From: Dehalococcoidia bacterium
GTDB taxonomy: Bacteria; Chloroflexota; Dehalococcoidia; Lucifugimonadales; Australimonadaceae
Reading direction: 5' to 3'
Assembly (NCBI GenBank): GCA_022820645.1
Contig: JAJEFD010000015.1
Span: forward strand, 1 to 64,000
DNA: 64,000 nt
A model generated the notes under the pieces. That model had not been told where the DNA came from and did not search any database. It saw nothing but the letters and a program-made list of their open reading frames with translations. Shown here one piece after another: positions 9,051 through 17,122 of the stretch. A program made the translations under genes and the position numbers. Every line of letters begins with the position of its first letter. The stretch's first letter is position 1.

Positions 9051-9848
9051 CTACGCCCGCTCGGTCCTGCGGCGGGCGGCCTCGAACTGCCGCGCAGCGA
9101 CCTCACCGCCCATGTACCGGGGCAGCCCGTCCGGCGGCCCTTCGCGCATTGTACGCAGACCCACGATCTCCCTGTAGAACACCGCCGCGGGCTGCCCTTC
9201 GCGCTTCAGCATCCGGGCCCTCAGCACCTCCTGGAGCGCGCGCTCGATGTCGTCCACCACCGTCCATGCCGCGCGGTAGGCGACGCGCCCGGTGTGGTCG
9301 ACGATCCACGACATGTTCGACACGCCCCCGAACACCCGGTGCACCTTCCCCTGCACCGAGTCCACGAGGATGGTGCGATCGATCCCCAGCCGTTCCCTGA
9401 ACGAGCGCGCGTGCAGCACCTTCTGCTCGTAGTAGTGGATCGGCGGGTAGTACTCGCCAGGATGCGCCTCCCGCGTGTAGACGAACAGGAAGTGCGCGTC
9501 GTCCGCGTACCTGCTCGCAAGGTCCTCCATCGACGGAGACTCCGCCACGCACGGCGGTCAGGTGACGGAGCCGAACTCGATCATCACCGGCTTCCCACGC
9601 AGCGACGACAGCGTCAACTCTCCGCCGTCCAGCACGGGCAGCGTGAAGTCCGGCATCTGCTCGCCGGCCCTGGGCGCGTTCTCCTGGAACCGGCGGTGCT
9701 CGGCGTCCTTCGGCTGCCACACGGACAGGTTGTACGGCCCGCCGAGGAACTCCTCCGGTTCGTCCATCTCCGGATGCAGCGCGAACTGCTCCGCGAGGCT
9801 CATCGCCGCCTTGACGTCCGCTTCTGCCCGCTCAGCCTCTCGCACCAT
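9051..9848 (-). CDS. Iodothyronine-deiodinase-like thioredoxin-fold selenoprotein (in-frame TGA = Sec)
   Basis: Two apparent ORFs lie in one frame, separated only by a TGA at 9558-9560. Read through, they give a 265-residue protein: FTLPVLDGGELTLSSLRGKP, then EFGSVT-U97-PPC-VAESPSMEDL, then DAHFLFVYTREAHPGE. This matches the deiodinase/AhpC-like family, where Sec stands exactly at T-U-P-P and the motif R/DEAHP follows. U97 and C100 form a UxxC redox pair. ATG 9848 has GGGAGGT five bases upstream. A SECIS-like hairpin follows the TGA (9522-9540). It most likely acts as a thioredoxin-fold reductase or dehalogenase-like redox enzyme; an iodothyronine substrate is not implied. It lies between a PPOX gene and the FmdB-like gene. 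Confidence 0.85.
9522..9540 (-). promoter_or_regulatory. Bacterial SECIS-like hairpin (deiodinase-like gene)
   Basis: In the mRNA, 17 bases after UGA, GUCUCC pairs with GGAGGAC (one bulged G) around the loop GUCGAU. Loop distance from UGA (24-29 bases) and a G at the loop's start fit the known bacterial SECIS pattern read by SelB. Confidence 0.65.
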
Positions 9849-9914
9849 CGCGCACCTCCCGCGCTGCTCACGTCTCAACAAGGCCCATTCTAGCCGCCAC
9901 GCGCAAGCTCCGCC

Positions 9915-10391
9915 TCATGCCCTTGCACGCCAGAAGAGCCGGAACCAGTCGTCGTTCTCGACCTTCGCAAACGAGGCGGTGACGATGCCGACCTTGAACA
10001 GGTGGTACGGCTCATCGTCGTCGTCCTCCGGCGACCACCCCATGTGCTCGAGAAGCGCCGACGCCCAAGCCTGCCGCTCCGCTTCGTCGGTCACCTCCGC
10101 TGCGATGCCCGCGATCTTGAACTCACCGTCCGGCAGCATCCGGTCGTGCACCGTGCTCATCACCATGCACCGGGGATCGCGCTGGAGGTCCTGCGCCTTG
10201 TACGACCGCCAGATCATGCCGAGGTAAAGCTCGCCCGCGAAGATGAAGAACTCCACGGGGCTGACGCGCGGAGAGCCGTCCTTGCGAATCGTTCCCAGCA
10301 TCACGAGCCCCGTCTCGTCGAACAGTCCCCGCCCCAGGCGCGCCAGCTCCGGCGACGCCGTCTCGAACTCTCCCCACGAGGCTGCGTTCAT
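9915..10391 (-). CDS. Pyridoxamine 5'-phosphate oxidase-family FMN-binding protein
   Basis: A 158-residue split-barrel flavoprotein. Recognisable parts are LGTIRKDGSPRVSPVEFFI, LYLGMIWRSYKAQDLQRDPR and VMSTVHDR, the usual first half of PPOX-like FMN or F420-binding enzymes. The ATG at 10391 overlaps the mutS stop by one base (TGATG), so translation is coupled to mutS. Typical members reduce or oxidise small molecules; the true PdxH substrate residues cannot be confirmed by eye. The low-complexity loop SPEDDDDEP is unusual. The long upstream open frame in this register is a shadow of mutS. Confidence 0.8.
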   Translation of the reverse strand: MNAASWGEFETASPELARLGRGLFDETGLVMLGTIRKDGSPRVSPVEFFIFAGELYLGMIWRSYKAQDLQRDPRCMVMSTVHDRMLPDGEFKIAGIAAEVTDEAERQAWASALLEHMGWSPEDDDDEPYHLFKVGIVTASFAKVENDDWFRLFWRARA

Positions 10392-12979
10392 CACTCCTCC
10401 CCAACCTGCTCGCGTAGCTCCGCGAGCTTGTCCAGCGCCTGGCGCGGCGTGAGGTTGTCCAGGTCCAGCTCGCGCAGCTCGGCGAGGATGCGCGATGCCT
10501 CGGGTGAGACGCCGCCGAACAGCGGCATCGCGCTTTGGGGCGGCGCCCCCGGCAGCGGACGCCTGCCGCGAGCGCGGCCTTTCGCGGGCATGCCCTCGTG
10601 CTCCGCGAGCAGCTCCTTCGCCCGCGAGATGAGCGGTCTCGGCAGACCGGCGAGTTGCGCGACATGCACGCCGTAGCTCCTGTCCGCGCCCCCGTGCACG
10701 ATGCGGTGCAGGAAGACGATCTCGCCGTCGCGGTCGGAGACGGCGACGCTCAGGTTGTGGACGCGGGGCAGGCGGTCGGCCAGCGCGGTCAGCTCGTGGT
10801 AGTGCGTGGCGAAGAGCGTCCGGCAGCCGAGGCGGGACGCGTCGTGGATGTGCTCGGCCACCGCCTGCGCGATGGAGAGGCCGTCGAACGTCGAGGTGCC
10901 GCGCCCGATCTCGTCCAGTATCACGAGCGACCGGCGGGTCGCGTGGTGGAGTATCGCGGCGGTCTCGACCATCTCCACCATGAACGTGGACTGCCCGGTC
11001 GCGAGGTCGTCCTGCAGGCCGACGCGCGTGAAGATGCGGTCGACCAGCCCGACGTGCGCCTCCGCCGCAGGCACGAACGAGCCGATCTGCGCCATCAGCA
11101 CCGCGACGGCCACCTGCCGGAGGTAGGTGGACTTGCCCGCCATGTTCGGGCCGGTGAGTATCACCAACTGGTTCTCGTCCGTGGAGAGGTCGGCATCGTT
11201 CGGGACGAACGCGCCACTGGGCAGGAAGCGCTCGACGACCGGGTGGCGGGCGTCGCGCAGCACGAGCCGCTCGCCATCGTCGAGCACGGGCCGGACGTAG
11301 CCGTAGCGGACGGCGGCTTCGGCGAGCGACAGCAGCGCGTCGAGCGTTGCGAGCGCCGCGGCGGTCGCGAGTATCTCCGTAGCGTGCGATGCGACCTCGC
11401 GGCAGACCTGCTTGTAGATGGCCGTCTCCAACTCCTGCAGGCGGTCGCCCGCACTGAGCACGCGGTTCTCGTGCTCCTTCAGCTCCTGCGTGTAGAAGCG
11501 CTCGGCGTTGACGAGCGTCTGGCGGCGGACGTAGTCGTCCGGCACGCTCGCGCTGTGGGCGTTGGAGACCTCCAGGTAGTAGCCGAACACCTTGTTGTAG
11601 CCGACCTTGAGGTTGGGGATACCGGTGCGCTCGCGCTCCTTCCGTTCCAGCCCCGCGATGTAGGAGCGGGCGTCCTGCGCGGCCATCCGCACCTCGTCCA
11701 TCTCCTCCGAGTAGCCCTCCCGCACGACTCTCCCCTGCCCTACGTCGCCCTGCGGGTCGTCGGCGATGGCCGACGCGATGCGCTCCACCGCGCCCGCGCA
11801 GGTGTCCAATTCCGACGTGAGCCACGCCAGGTCGGGCCCGGCCTCCTCCGTCAGCGAACGTAGCGCCGGGACGCGCTCCAGCGAGCGGCGCAGCCCGACC
11901 AGTTCACGGGGAAAGGCGACGCCGGTGCCGATGCGCTGCACCGCCCGTTCGAGGTCCGACACCTCGGCCAGCTCCGCCCGGATGCGCTGCCGCCGGACGT
12001 CCGATGCGTGCAGCCACGCGACGGCATCGAGGCGGCGTTCGAGCGCGTCGAGGTCGAGGAGCGGCTGGCCGAGCCAGCGGCGGAGGAGCCGCGCGCCCAT
12101 CGGCGTCTGCGTCTGGTCGAGCACGCTCAGGAGCGACTGCCCTTTCGCTCCCCAGCGCCCTCCCTCGAACAGTTCGAGGTTCCGCCGGGTCTGCGGGTCG
12201 AGCGCCATGAAGGAGTCGGTCGAGTACGTCCGCAGGCCGGTCAGCAGGGGCAGTGCAGCCACGTGCGTACTGCCGACGTAGTCCAGCACGACCGCCGCGG
12301 CGGACGTCGCGAACTCCAGCCCCTCGCAGCCGAAGGCGTCGAGCGAGCGCACGCCGAAGTGGTCGAGCACCCGCCGCCGCGCGGCGTTGGGCGCGAAAGC
12401 CGCCCGGTCCACCCGCGTCACGTGGCACTCCGGAGCATCGGCGGGAACGCTCGTGGTGTCGGACTCCGCCAGCAGGACCTCGGACGGAGCGAGCCGGGCA
12501 ATCTCCTGCGGCACCGCGCCGGTGGGGAGCTGCGCGACCGCGAACTCGCCGGTGGTGATGTCCACGAACGCGATGCCGGACTGCGCGCCCCCCTGCGCCA
12601 CAGCGACGAGGTAGTTGTTCGCGCCGGAGTCGAGCATCCCGGGCTCGATGACGGTGCCGGGCGTGACGACGCGCACCACGTCCCGGCTCACGAGCGTCCT
12701 GCCGTCCGGCTCGCTCGTCTGCTCGGCGATGGCGACGCGGTGGCCCTTGCGGACGAGCTTGGCAAGGTAGCTGTCCAGCGCGTGATACGGGATGCCCGCG
12801 AGCGGGACCACCTCCCCCTGCCCCATGTCGCGCTGCGTGAGGACTATCTCTAGGTCCCGCGCGGCGAGCCGGGCGTCCTCGTCGAACGTCTCGTAGAAGT
12901 CGCCCATGCGGTACAGGAGCAGCGCATCCGGGTAGCGCGACTTTATCTCCAGGTACTGCTTGCGGACGGGGCTGGCCAC
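10391..12979 (-). CDS. mutS: DNA mismatch repair ATPase MutS
   Basis: An 862-residue MutS, the usual length. The N-terminal mismatch-reading motif is GDFYETF, with the Phe-x-Glu wedge. The ABC ATPase has GPNMAGKST (Walker A), then LVILDEIGRGTSTFDG (Walker B and signature), and the ATHYHEL element. The protein recognises mismatches and small loops and recruits MutL; no mutL is in the window. It starts at ATG 12979 and is followed by the overlapping PPOX gene. The preceding VOC gene stops 53 bases upstream, so it may sit at the end of the Fpr/VOC transcript. Confidence 0.97.
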   Translation of the reverse strand: MASPVRKQYLEIKSRYPDALLLYRMGDFYETFDEDARLAARDLEIVLTQRDMGQGEVVPLAGIPYHALDSYLAKLVRKGHRVAIAEQTSEPDGRTLVSRDVVRVVTPGTVIEPGMLDSGANNYLVAVAQGGAQSGIAFVDITTGEFAVAQLPTGAVPQEIARLAPSEVLLAESDTTSVPADAPECHVTRVDRAAFAPNAARRRVLDHFGVRSLDAFGCEGLEFATSAAAVVLDYVGSTHVAALPLLTGLRTYSTDSFMALDPQTRRNLELFEGGRWGAKGQSLLSVLDQTQTPMGARLLRRWLGQPLLDLDALERRLDAVAWLHASDVRRQRIRAELAEVSDLERAVQRIGTGVAFPRELVGLRRSLERVPALRSLTEEAGPDLAWLTSELDTCAGAVERIASAIADDPQGDVGQGRVVREGYSEEMDEVRMAAQDARSYIAGLERKERERTGIPNLKVGYNKVFGYYLEVSNAHSASVPDDYVRRQTLVNAERFYTQELKEHENRVLSAGDRLQELETAIYKQVCREVASHATEILATAAALATLDALLSLAEAAVRYGYVRPVLDDGERLVLRDARHPVVERFLPSGAFVPNDADLSTDENQLVILTGPNMAGKSTYLRQVAVAVLMAQIGSFVPAAEAHVGLVDRIFTRVGLQDDLATGQSTFMVEMVETAAILHHATRRSLVILDEIGRGTSTFDGLSIAQAVAEHIHDASRLGCRTLFATHYHELTALADRLPRVHNLSVAVSDRDGEIVFLHRIVHGGADRSYGVHVAQLAGLPRPLISRAKELLAEHEGMPAKGRARGRRPLPGAPPQSAMPLFGGVSPEASRILAELRELDLDNLTPRQALDKLAELREQVGEE

Positions 12980-13032
12980 AGGAGGATTCTAGTCAGGCAG
13001 CCGGACAAACGGAATGCGAGGGTGGCAGCAGC

Positions 13033-13482
13033 CTACCTCAGCGCGGGGCGGAGCGGGACCTCCCGTGCGAACTCCTCGCGCCAGGTCTCGGGCTGCACGT
13101 CGATGTACAGCTCGATCTCGTTGCCGTCCGGGTCGAGGATGTAGAGGCTGTGCGTGTGGCCGTGGTCGTTGTGGCCGACGACGCGCACCCCGGCCGCCTG
13201 CAGCTCGGCGAGCGCGTCCTGCAACTCCTCGTCCGTGGTGCCGATCTTGATGCCGATGTGGTACATGCCGAGGCGCTTCCCCTGCGGGATGGGCTGCGCG
13301 TCCTCGCCCACCTGCATCAGGTAGAGCTCGTGGTGCGTCCGCCCCGTGGAGTACACGGCCGTGTTCGGACGCTGCCCTTCGCGGCGGATCTCGCTGAAGC
13401 CGAGGACGTCCGTGTAGAAGTGGCGTGAGCGTTCGATGTCGGCGACGAACAGGACGACGTGGCCGAGTTCCTTGACTTCCAT
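13033..13482 (-). CDS. VOC-family glyoxalase/dioxygenase-like protein
   Basis: A 149-residue vicinal-oxygen-chelate protein with two beta-alpha-beta-beta-beta units. The first is LGHVVLFVADIERSRHFYTD and the second YHIGIKIGT...LYILDPDGNEIELYI. Metal ligand candidates are H8 in the first unit, the His of YHIGI and the Glu of NEIEL. ATG 13482 has AAAGGAG nine bases upstream. Family chemistry ranges from glyoxalase to extradiol dioxygenase and antibiotic binding, so the substrate is open. It follows fpr by 36 bases. Confidence 0.85.
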   Translation of the reverse strand: MEVKELGHVVLFVADIERSRHFYTDVLGFSEIRREGQRPNTAVYSTGRTHHELYLMQVGEDAQPIPQGKRLGMYHIGIKIGTTDEELQDALAELQAAGVRVVGHNDHGHTHSLYILDPDGNEIELYIDVQPETWREEFAREVPLRPALR

Positions 13483-13518
13483 GAGACTGCTCCTTTCGAA
13501 CGGCTGACGCCCCGAAGT

Positions 13519-14268
13519 TTACTCGTCTTCCTTCCAGAAGCGCTCTTCGTAGAGGTGCCAGTCCTGCCCGGCGAGGCGATCCTTCACGTCCTCGATCATG
13601 CCCGGGTTGCCGCAGAGGTAGATGGCGGTGTCGTCCTTCGGCAGGCTCCAGCGCTGCATGTACTCCTCGACGAGCGTGTTCACCCTGCCTGTGGGGCCGT
13701 TCCAACTGCGGTTGCGCTCGGCCTGGGGGCGGCTCACCGTCGTCACGAACGTGACCAGTTCGGGCATCCGCTCGGCGAGGCGCGCGAGCTCGGAGTCGTA
13801 GACGAACTCGTCCTGATGGCTGGCGCCCTCCATGACGTAGAAGTGGTGTCCGCGGATGTTGTCCTTGAGCGCCTGGCGGATCATGCTGACGTAGGGCGCG
13901 ACGCCCGTGACGGTGCCCAGCATGAGGTGGTGGTGAAACTGGGGCTGGAAGACGAACAGTCCCTTGGCGCGGGGGCGCATCGACACCGAGTCGCCAACGT
14001 GGAGGTTCCAGAGCAGCGGCGTGAGCTTGCCGCCGTACTCGGGCAACACGTACTCGATGAACAGCTCGATGAGCGACTCGTACGGCGCGGATGCTATCGA
14101 GTACGGCCGCTCAATCCCGCCCGTCCCTATCGTGATGTACTGGCCAGGCTTGAACCGGAACGGCTCATCGGGCCGGAGCCACATGAGGAAGAGGTCTTCC
14201 GCCACTTCCTGCTTCTTGGCCACGTATGCACGCGGCAGATTCGCCAGACGGTCCTGCGCTTGCGTCAT
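13519..14268 (-). CDS. fpr: Ferredoxin/flavodoxin-NADP+ reductase, bacterial type
   Basis: A 249-residue FAD enzyme that moves electrons between NADP(H) and ferredoxin or flavodoxin. The FAD motif RPYSIASAPYE, the NADP pyrophosphate-site region GTVTGVAPYVSMI and the CGNPGM element are all present. The C-terminus near an aromatic residue (FWKEDE) and the length match the E. coli Fpr class. The ATG overlaps the stop of the NuoG-like gene (ATGA, 14265-14268), so it is translationally coupled to the dehydrogenase operon. It may link that complex to the NADPH or ferredoxin pool. Confidence 0.88.
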   Translation of the reverse strand: MTQAQDRLANLPRAYVAKKQEVAEDLFLMWLRPDEPFRFKPGQYITIGTGGIERPYSIASAPYESLIELFIEYVLPEYGGKLTPLLWNLHVGDSVSMRPRAKGLFVFQPQFHHHLMLGTVTGVAPYVSMIRQALKDNIRGHHFYVMEGASHQDEFVYDSELARLAERMPELVTFVTTVSRPQAERNRSWNGPTGRVNTLVEEYMQRWSLPKDDTAIYLCGNPGMIEDVKDRLAGQDWHLYEERFWKEDE

Positions 14269-17114
14269 GTTCCTCCGCTACACTGTACGGGCTCGATACG
14301 AACGGGCACGGCGTTCAGCCGGGCGATGTGGTTCATGGGGTCCGGGCGGTCGGAGGAGTCGACCTCGACCGCCAGCTCGCCGAACAGCGTCGTGAGCGAC
14401 ACCACGCCCGCTGGCACGGCATCCGAGAGGGCGACAACGCCGCGACGCTCCGTCCCGTCGGCGGTCGTCACCGAGGCCGCGTCGCCCTCGCTGAGTTTGG
14501 CGGCTGCGGCGTCCGCGGGGTTGAGCACGAGCCGCTCCTCGCGCTCGACGCGGTTGCGCTTGCCGACCACCGTGACGTTCGGCTTGCGGCCCGGCTCGAT
14601 GAGCACGCGGCCATGGGCGAGCATGAGCGGGAACCGGGCGTCCTGCTCCGGGCGGGAGTGCCACGCGACAGGCTGCAGCCGCGCCTTGCCGTGGCGGAAG
14701 CGATCGACGAACAGTTGCCCGTCGCCGGACGCACCCTCCGGCGCGCACGGCCACTGCAGGCCGGTCAGCACGTTGCCGGTGTACATCACCTGCGTCGGCT
14801 GCGGTTCGTCGCTGGGCGTTGTCACGATATCCAGCCGCTCGCGCAGCAATCGCTCCCACGAGATGCCGGCGTACTCGGGCACGGCCTGCGCGATCTCGTC
14901 GAGCACCTGCGGCGGGCCGTCCCAGGCGAAGCCTTGCGCGCCCATCGCCTGGGCGACGGCGCAGAGGACATCCAGATCGCTGCGGGAGTCAACGCGCTTG
15001 TTCTTCGCCACCTTGAGGAGGGGCTGCACGCGGCGCTCGACGTTCGTGTAGGTGCCCGTCTTCTCGGCCCAGACCTCGGAGGGAAAGACGACGTTCGCCC
15101 GCTCGGTGATCTCGGACGGGAACGCGCTCGTGGCCACGAGGAAATCGAGCGCATCGAGACCGCCGAGTACGTCGCCGAGCGTGCCGTCCTCGTAGTGGAC
15201 GTGGTCGCCGAGCATGAGCATCGCCTTGATGCGGCCCTCGCGGGCATGGTCGAACATGTGGCGGTTGCCCCCGCCGTGCTCCAGCGGCACCGGGACGCCC
15301 CAGAGAGCGCTCAATGCCTCCCGGACCTCCGGCGATTCCTGGGTGAGGTTATGGCCGGGCAGCGCCGGAGGCCAGACGCCCACGTCCAGCGCGCCCTGCG
15401 TGTTCGCGCCCTGGTAGAGCGGCATGACGCCCGCGCCGGGCTTGCCGACGTTCCCCGTGGCGACCGCCAGCGCGGCCACGATCCGCGAGAGCGTGCGGCG
15501 CGTGCCGCCGATTGAGCTGTCGCCGCCGAACAGGAGCGCCGCGGGACCGGACGTGGCGTAGAGGCGCGCCGCCTGCTCGATGCTCGATGCGGGCACGCCG
15601 GTCTCGGCGGCAACCGCATCGAGCGTGAACGGCGCGAGGCAGGCGACGAGTTCGTCCCAGCCTTCCGCGCGCTCGTTGACGAACTCCATGTCCGCCAGCC
15701 CGTTGTCGACGATGCAGCGCAGGATGCCGCCGAGCAGGACCGGGTCGGTGCCGGGGTACGGCCGCAGCCAGAGCGACGCGTAGCGGGTCAGCTCGACCTC
15801 GCGCGAATCGACGACGATGAGCTGCTGCGTGCCGGCGCGGACGGCGCGCTTGACCGGCACGCCGACGACGTTCTGTTCTTCAGTAAGGTTTGCACTCACC
15901 ACCATGACGGCGGCGGAGTCCGCAAGCTCCCACACGGTCATCGTTCCGGCGAAGTAGCCGAAGACGTCCTGCAGTCCCTCGACGATGCCGGGGCGGTCGT
16001 TCGACGCGACGTCGACGCTGTTCGAGCCCATCACGACGCGGGTGAACTTCTGCGCCGCGTAGAGCTCCTCGTTCGTGTTGCGCGGACTCGCCATCAGAGC
16101 GAAGGCGGAGCCGCGATGCGGGGCGAGGCCCTCGGCGGCAGCGGCGATCGCCTCTTCCCACGAGGCCTCCTGCAGCTCGCCGTCCCGGCGCACGAGCGGC
16201 TTCCGGATGCGGCGCTTGTCGTTGACGTAGTCGAACCCGAACTTGCCCTTGAAGCACGCCTGCCCCATGTTCGCGGGGGCGTTCAACTCCGGCACCGCAC
16301 GCACGACGCGCTCCCAGTGGTTGACCTCGTACGTCATCGTGCAGCCGACCGGGCACTCGGCGCAGACCGACTGCTCGACACGCGCCGGGCGCTCCCACTT
16401 GTAGGCGGTCTCGGTGAGCGCGCCGACAGGGCAGACGTCGATGCACGCGCCGCAGAACTCGCAGCCGGACTCCAATAGCGAGTCGCCCATGACCGTGCCG
16501 ACGAGCACCTGGCCTGCCCGCTCCGTCATGCCTATCGCGACGTCGCCGCGCAGCTCGTCGCACGCCCGCGTGCAGCGCGCGCAGACGATGCAGAGGTTGT
16601 AGTCGCGGTCGTAGAAGGGATCCTTCGTCTCCACCTGCAGGTTGCGGTACTGGTACGTGAGCGGGGAGACGAGCTCCTGGGTGTGGAAGCGCGTCGTGTC
16701 CTTCAGTTCGCAGCGCTCGTTCTTCGGACAGGTGACGCACCGGTCGACGACGTCGACGTGCCGGAGGCAGATGTCCTGCGGGCCGCAGAGGTCGATCCGA
16801 TGGCACGTCAGACACCCGTGCGGGTGCTCGGACAGCAGCAGGTCGAGCGTCGTGTTGCGCACCTGCACGGCATCGCCGCCCTGCGTGTTCACCACCATGC
16901 CATCGCGGACCGGCAGCGTACAGGATGCAGGCGTGCCGCGCTGGCCCTCAATCTCGACGACGCACATGCGGCACGCGCCGTACGGCTTCATGCCGGGGTG
17001 GTAGCAGAGGTACGGGATGTAGATGCCGGCGTCGTTCGCCGCCTGCACCACCATCTTGCCGGGCTCGGTCGTGACCTCCCGCCCGTCTATCGTTATCGTG
17101 ATCTCGTCAGCCAT
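14265..17114 (-). CDS. NuoG/FdhA-like Fe-S molybdopterin-fold subunit, catalytic Cys/Sec absent
   Basis: A 949-residue subunit. The N-terminal [2Fe-2S] domain has CxGx2 spacing C-x10-C-x2-C-x13-C (CYHPGMKPYGACRMC...C). A His/Cys cluster region (HPHGCLTCHRIDLC), extra cysteines CVTCPKNERC and two 4Fe-4S motifs (CIVCARCTRAC, CEFCGACIDVC) follow. Then come the molybdopterin-oxidoreductase Fe-S motif CAECPVGC and the fold with its C-terminal dinucleotide-binding domain. Where formate dehydrogenases have NVDxCxRxC/U-H, this protein reads NSVDVASNDRPG, so neither Cys nor Sec is present. It resembles NuoG in lacking the active site but keeps the FdhA domain order. ATG 17114 lies 8 bases after nuoF. 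Confidence 0.85.
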   Translation of the reverse strand: MADEITITIDGREVTTEPGKMVVQAANDAGIYIPYLCYHPGMKPYGACRMCVVEIEGQRGTPASCTLPVRDGMVVNTQGGDAVQVRNTTLDLLLSEHPHGCLTCHRIDLCGPQDICLRHVDVVDRCVTCPKNERCELKDTTRFHTQELVSPLTYQYRNLQVETKDPFYDRDYNLCIVCARCTRACDELRGDVAIGMTERAGQVLVGTVMGDSLLESGCEFCGACIDVCPVGALTETAYKWERPARVEQSVCAECPVGCTMTYEVNHWERVVRAVPELNAPANMGQACFKGKFGFDYVNDKRRIRKPLVRRDGELQEASWEEAIAAAAEGLAPHRGSAFALMASPRNTNEELYAAQKFTRVVMGSNSVDVASNDRPGIVEGLQDVFGYFAGTMTVWELADSAAVMVVSANLTEEQNVVGVPVKRAVRAGTQQLIVVDSREVELTRYASLWLRPYPGTDPVLLGGILRCIVDNGLADMEFVNERAEGWDELVACLAPFTLDAVAAETGVPASSIEQAARLYATSGPAALLFGGDSSIGGTRRTLSRIVAALAVATGNVGKPGAGVMPLYQGANTQGALDVGVWPPALPGHNLTQESPEVREALSALWGVPVPLEHGGGNRHMFDHAREGRIKAMLMLGDHVHYEDGTLGDVLGGLDALDFLVATSAFPSEITERANVVFPSEVWAEKTGTYTNVERRVQPLLKVAKNKRVDSRSDLDVLCAVAQAMGAQGFAWDGPPQVLDEIAQAVPEYAGISWERLLRERLDIVTTPSDEPQPTQVMYTGNVLTGLQWPCAPEGASGDGQLFVDRFRHGKARLQPVAWHSRPEQDARFPLMLAHGRVLIEPGRKPNVTVVGKRNRVEREERLVLNPADAAAAKLSEGDAASVTTADGTERRGVVALSDAVPAGVVSLTTLFGELAVEVDSSDRPDPMNHIARLNAVPVRIEPVQCSGGT

Positions 17115-17122
17115 GTCCTGCC

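Noticed and set aside
9558-9560. Frameshifted or split pseudogene at the deiodinase-like gene
   Set aside because: Both halves are in the same frame with no indel. TGA is exactly where the family carries Sec and is followed by a SECIS-like hairpin.
14265-17114. Sec-containing formate dehydrogenase
   Set aside because: No in-frame TGA occurs and the active-site position has neither Cys nor Sec, so it was not called as formate dehydrogenase.
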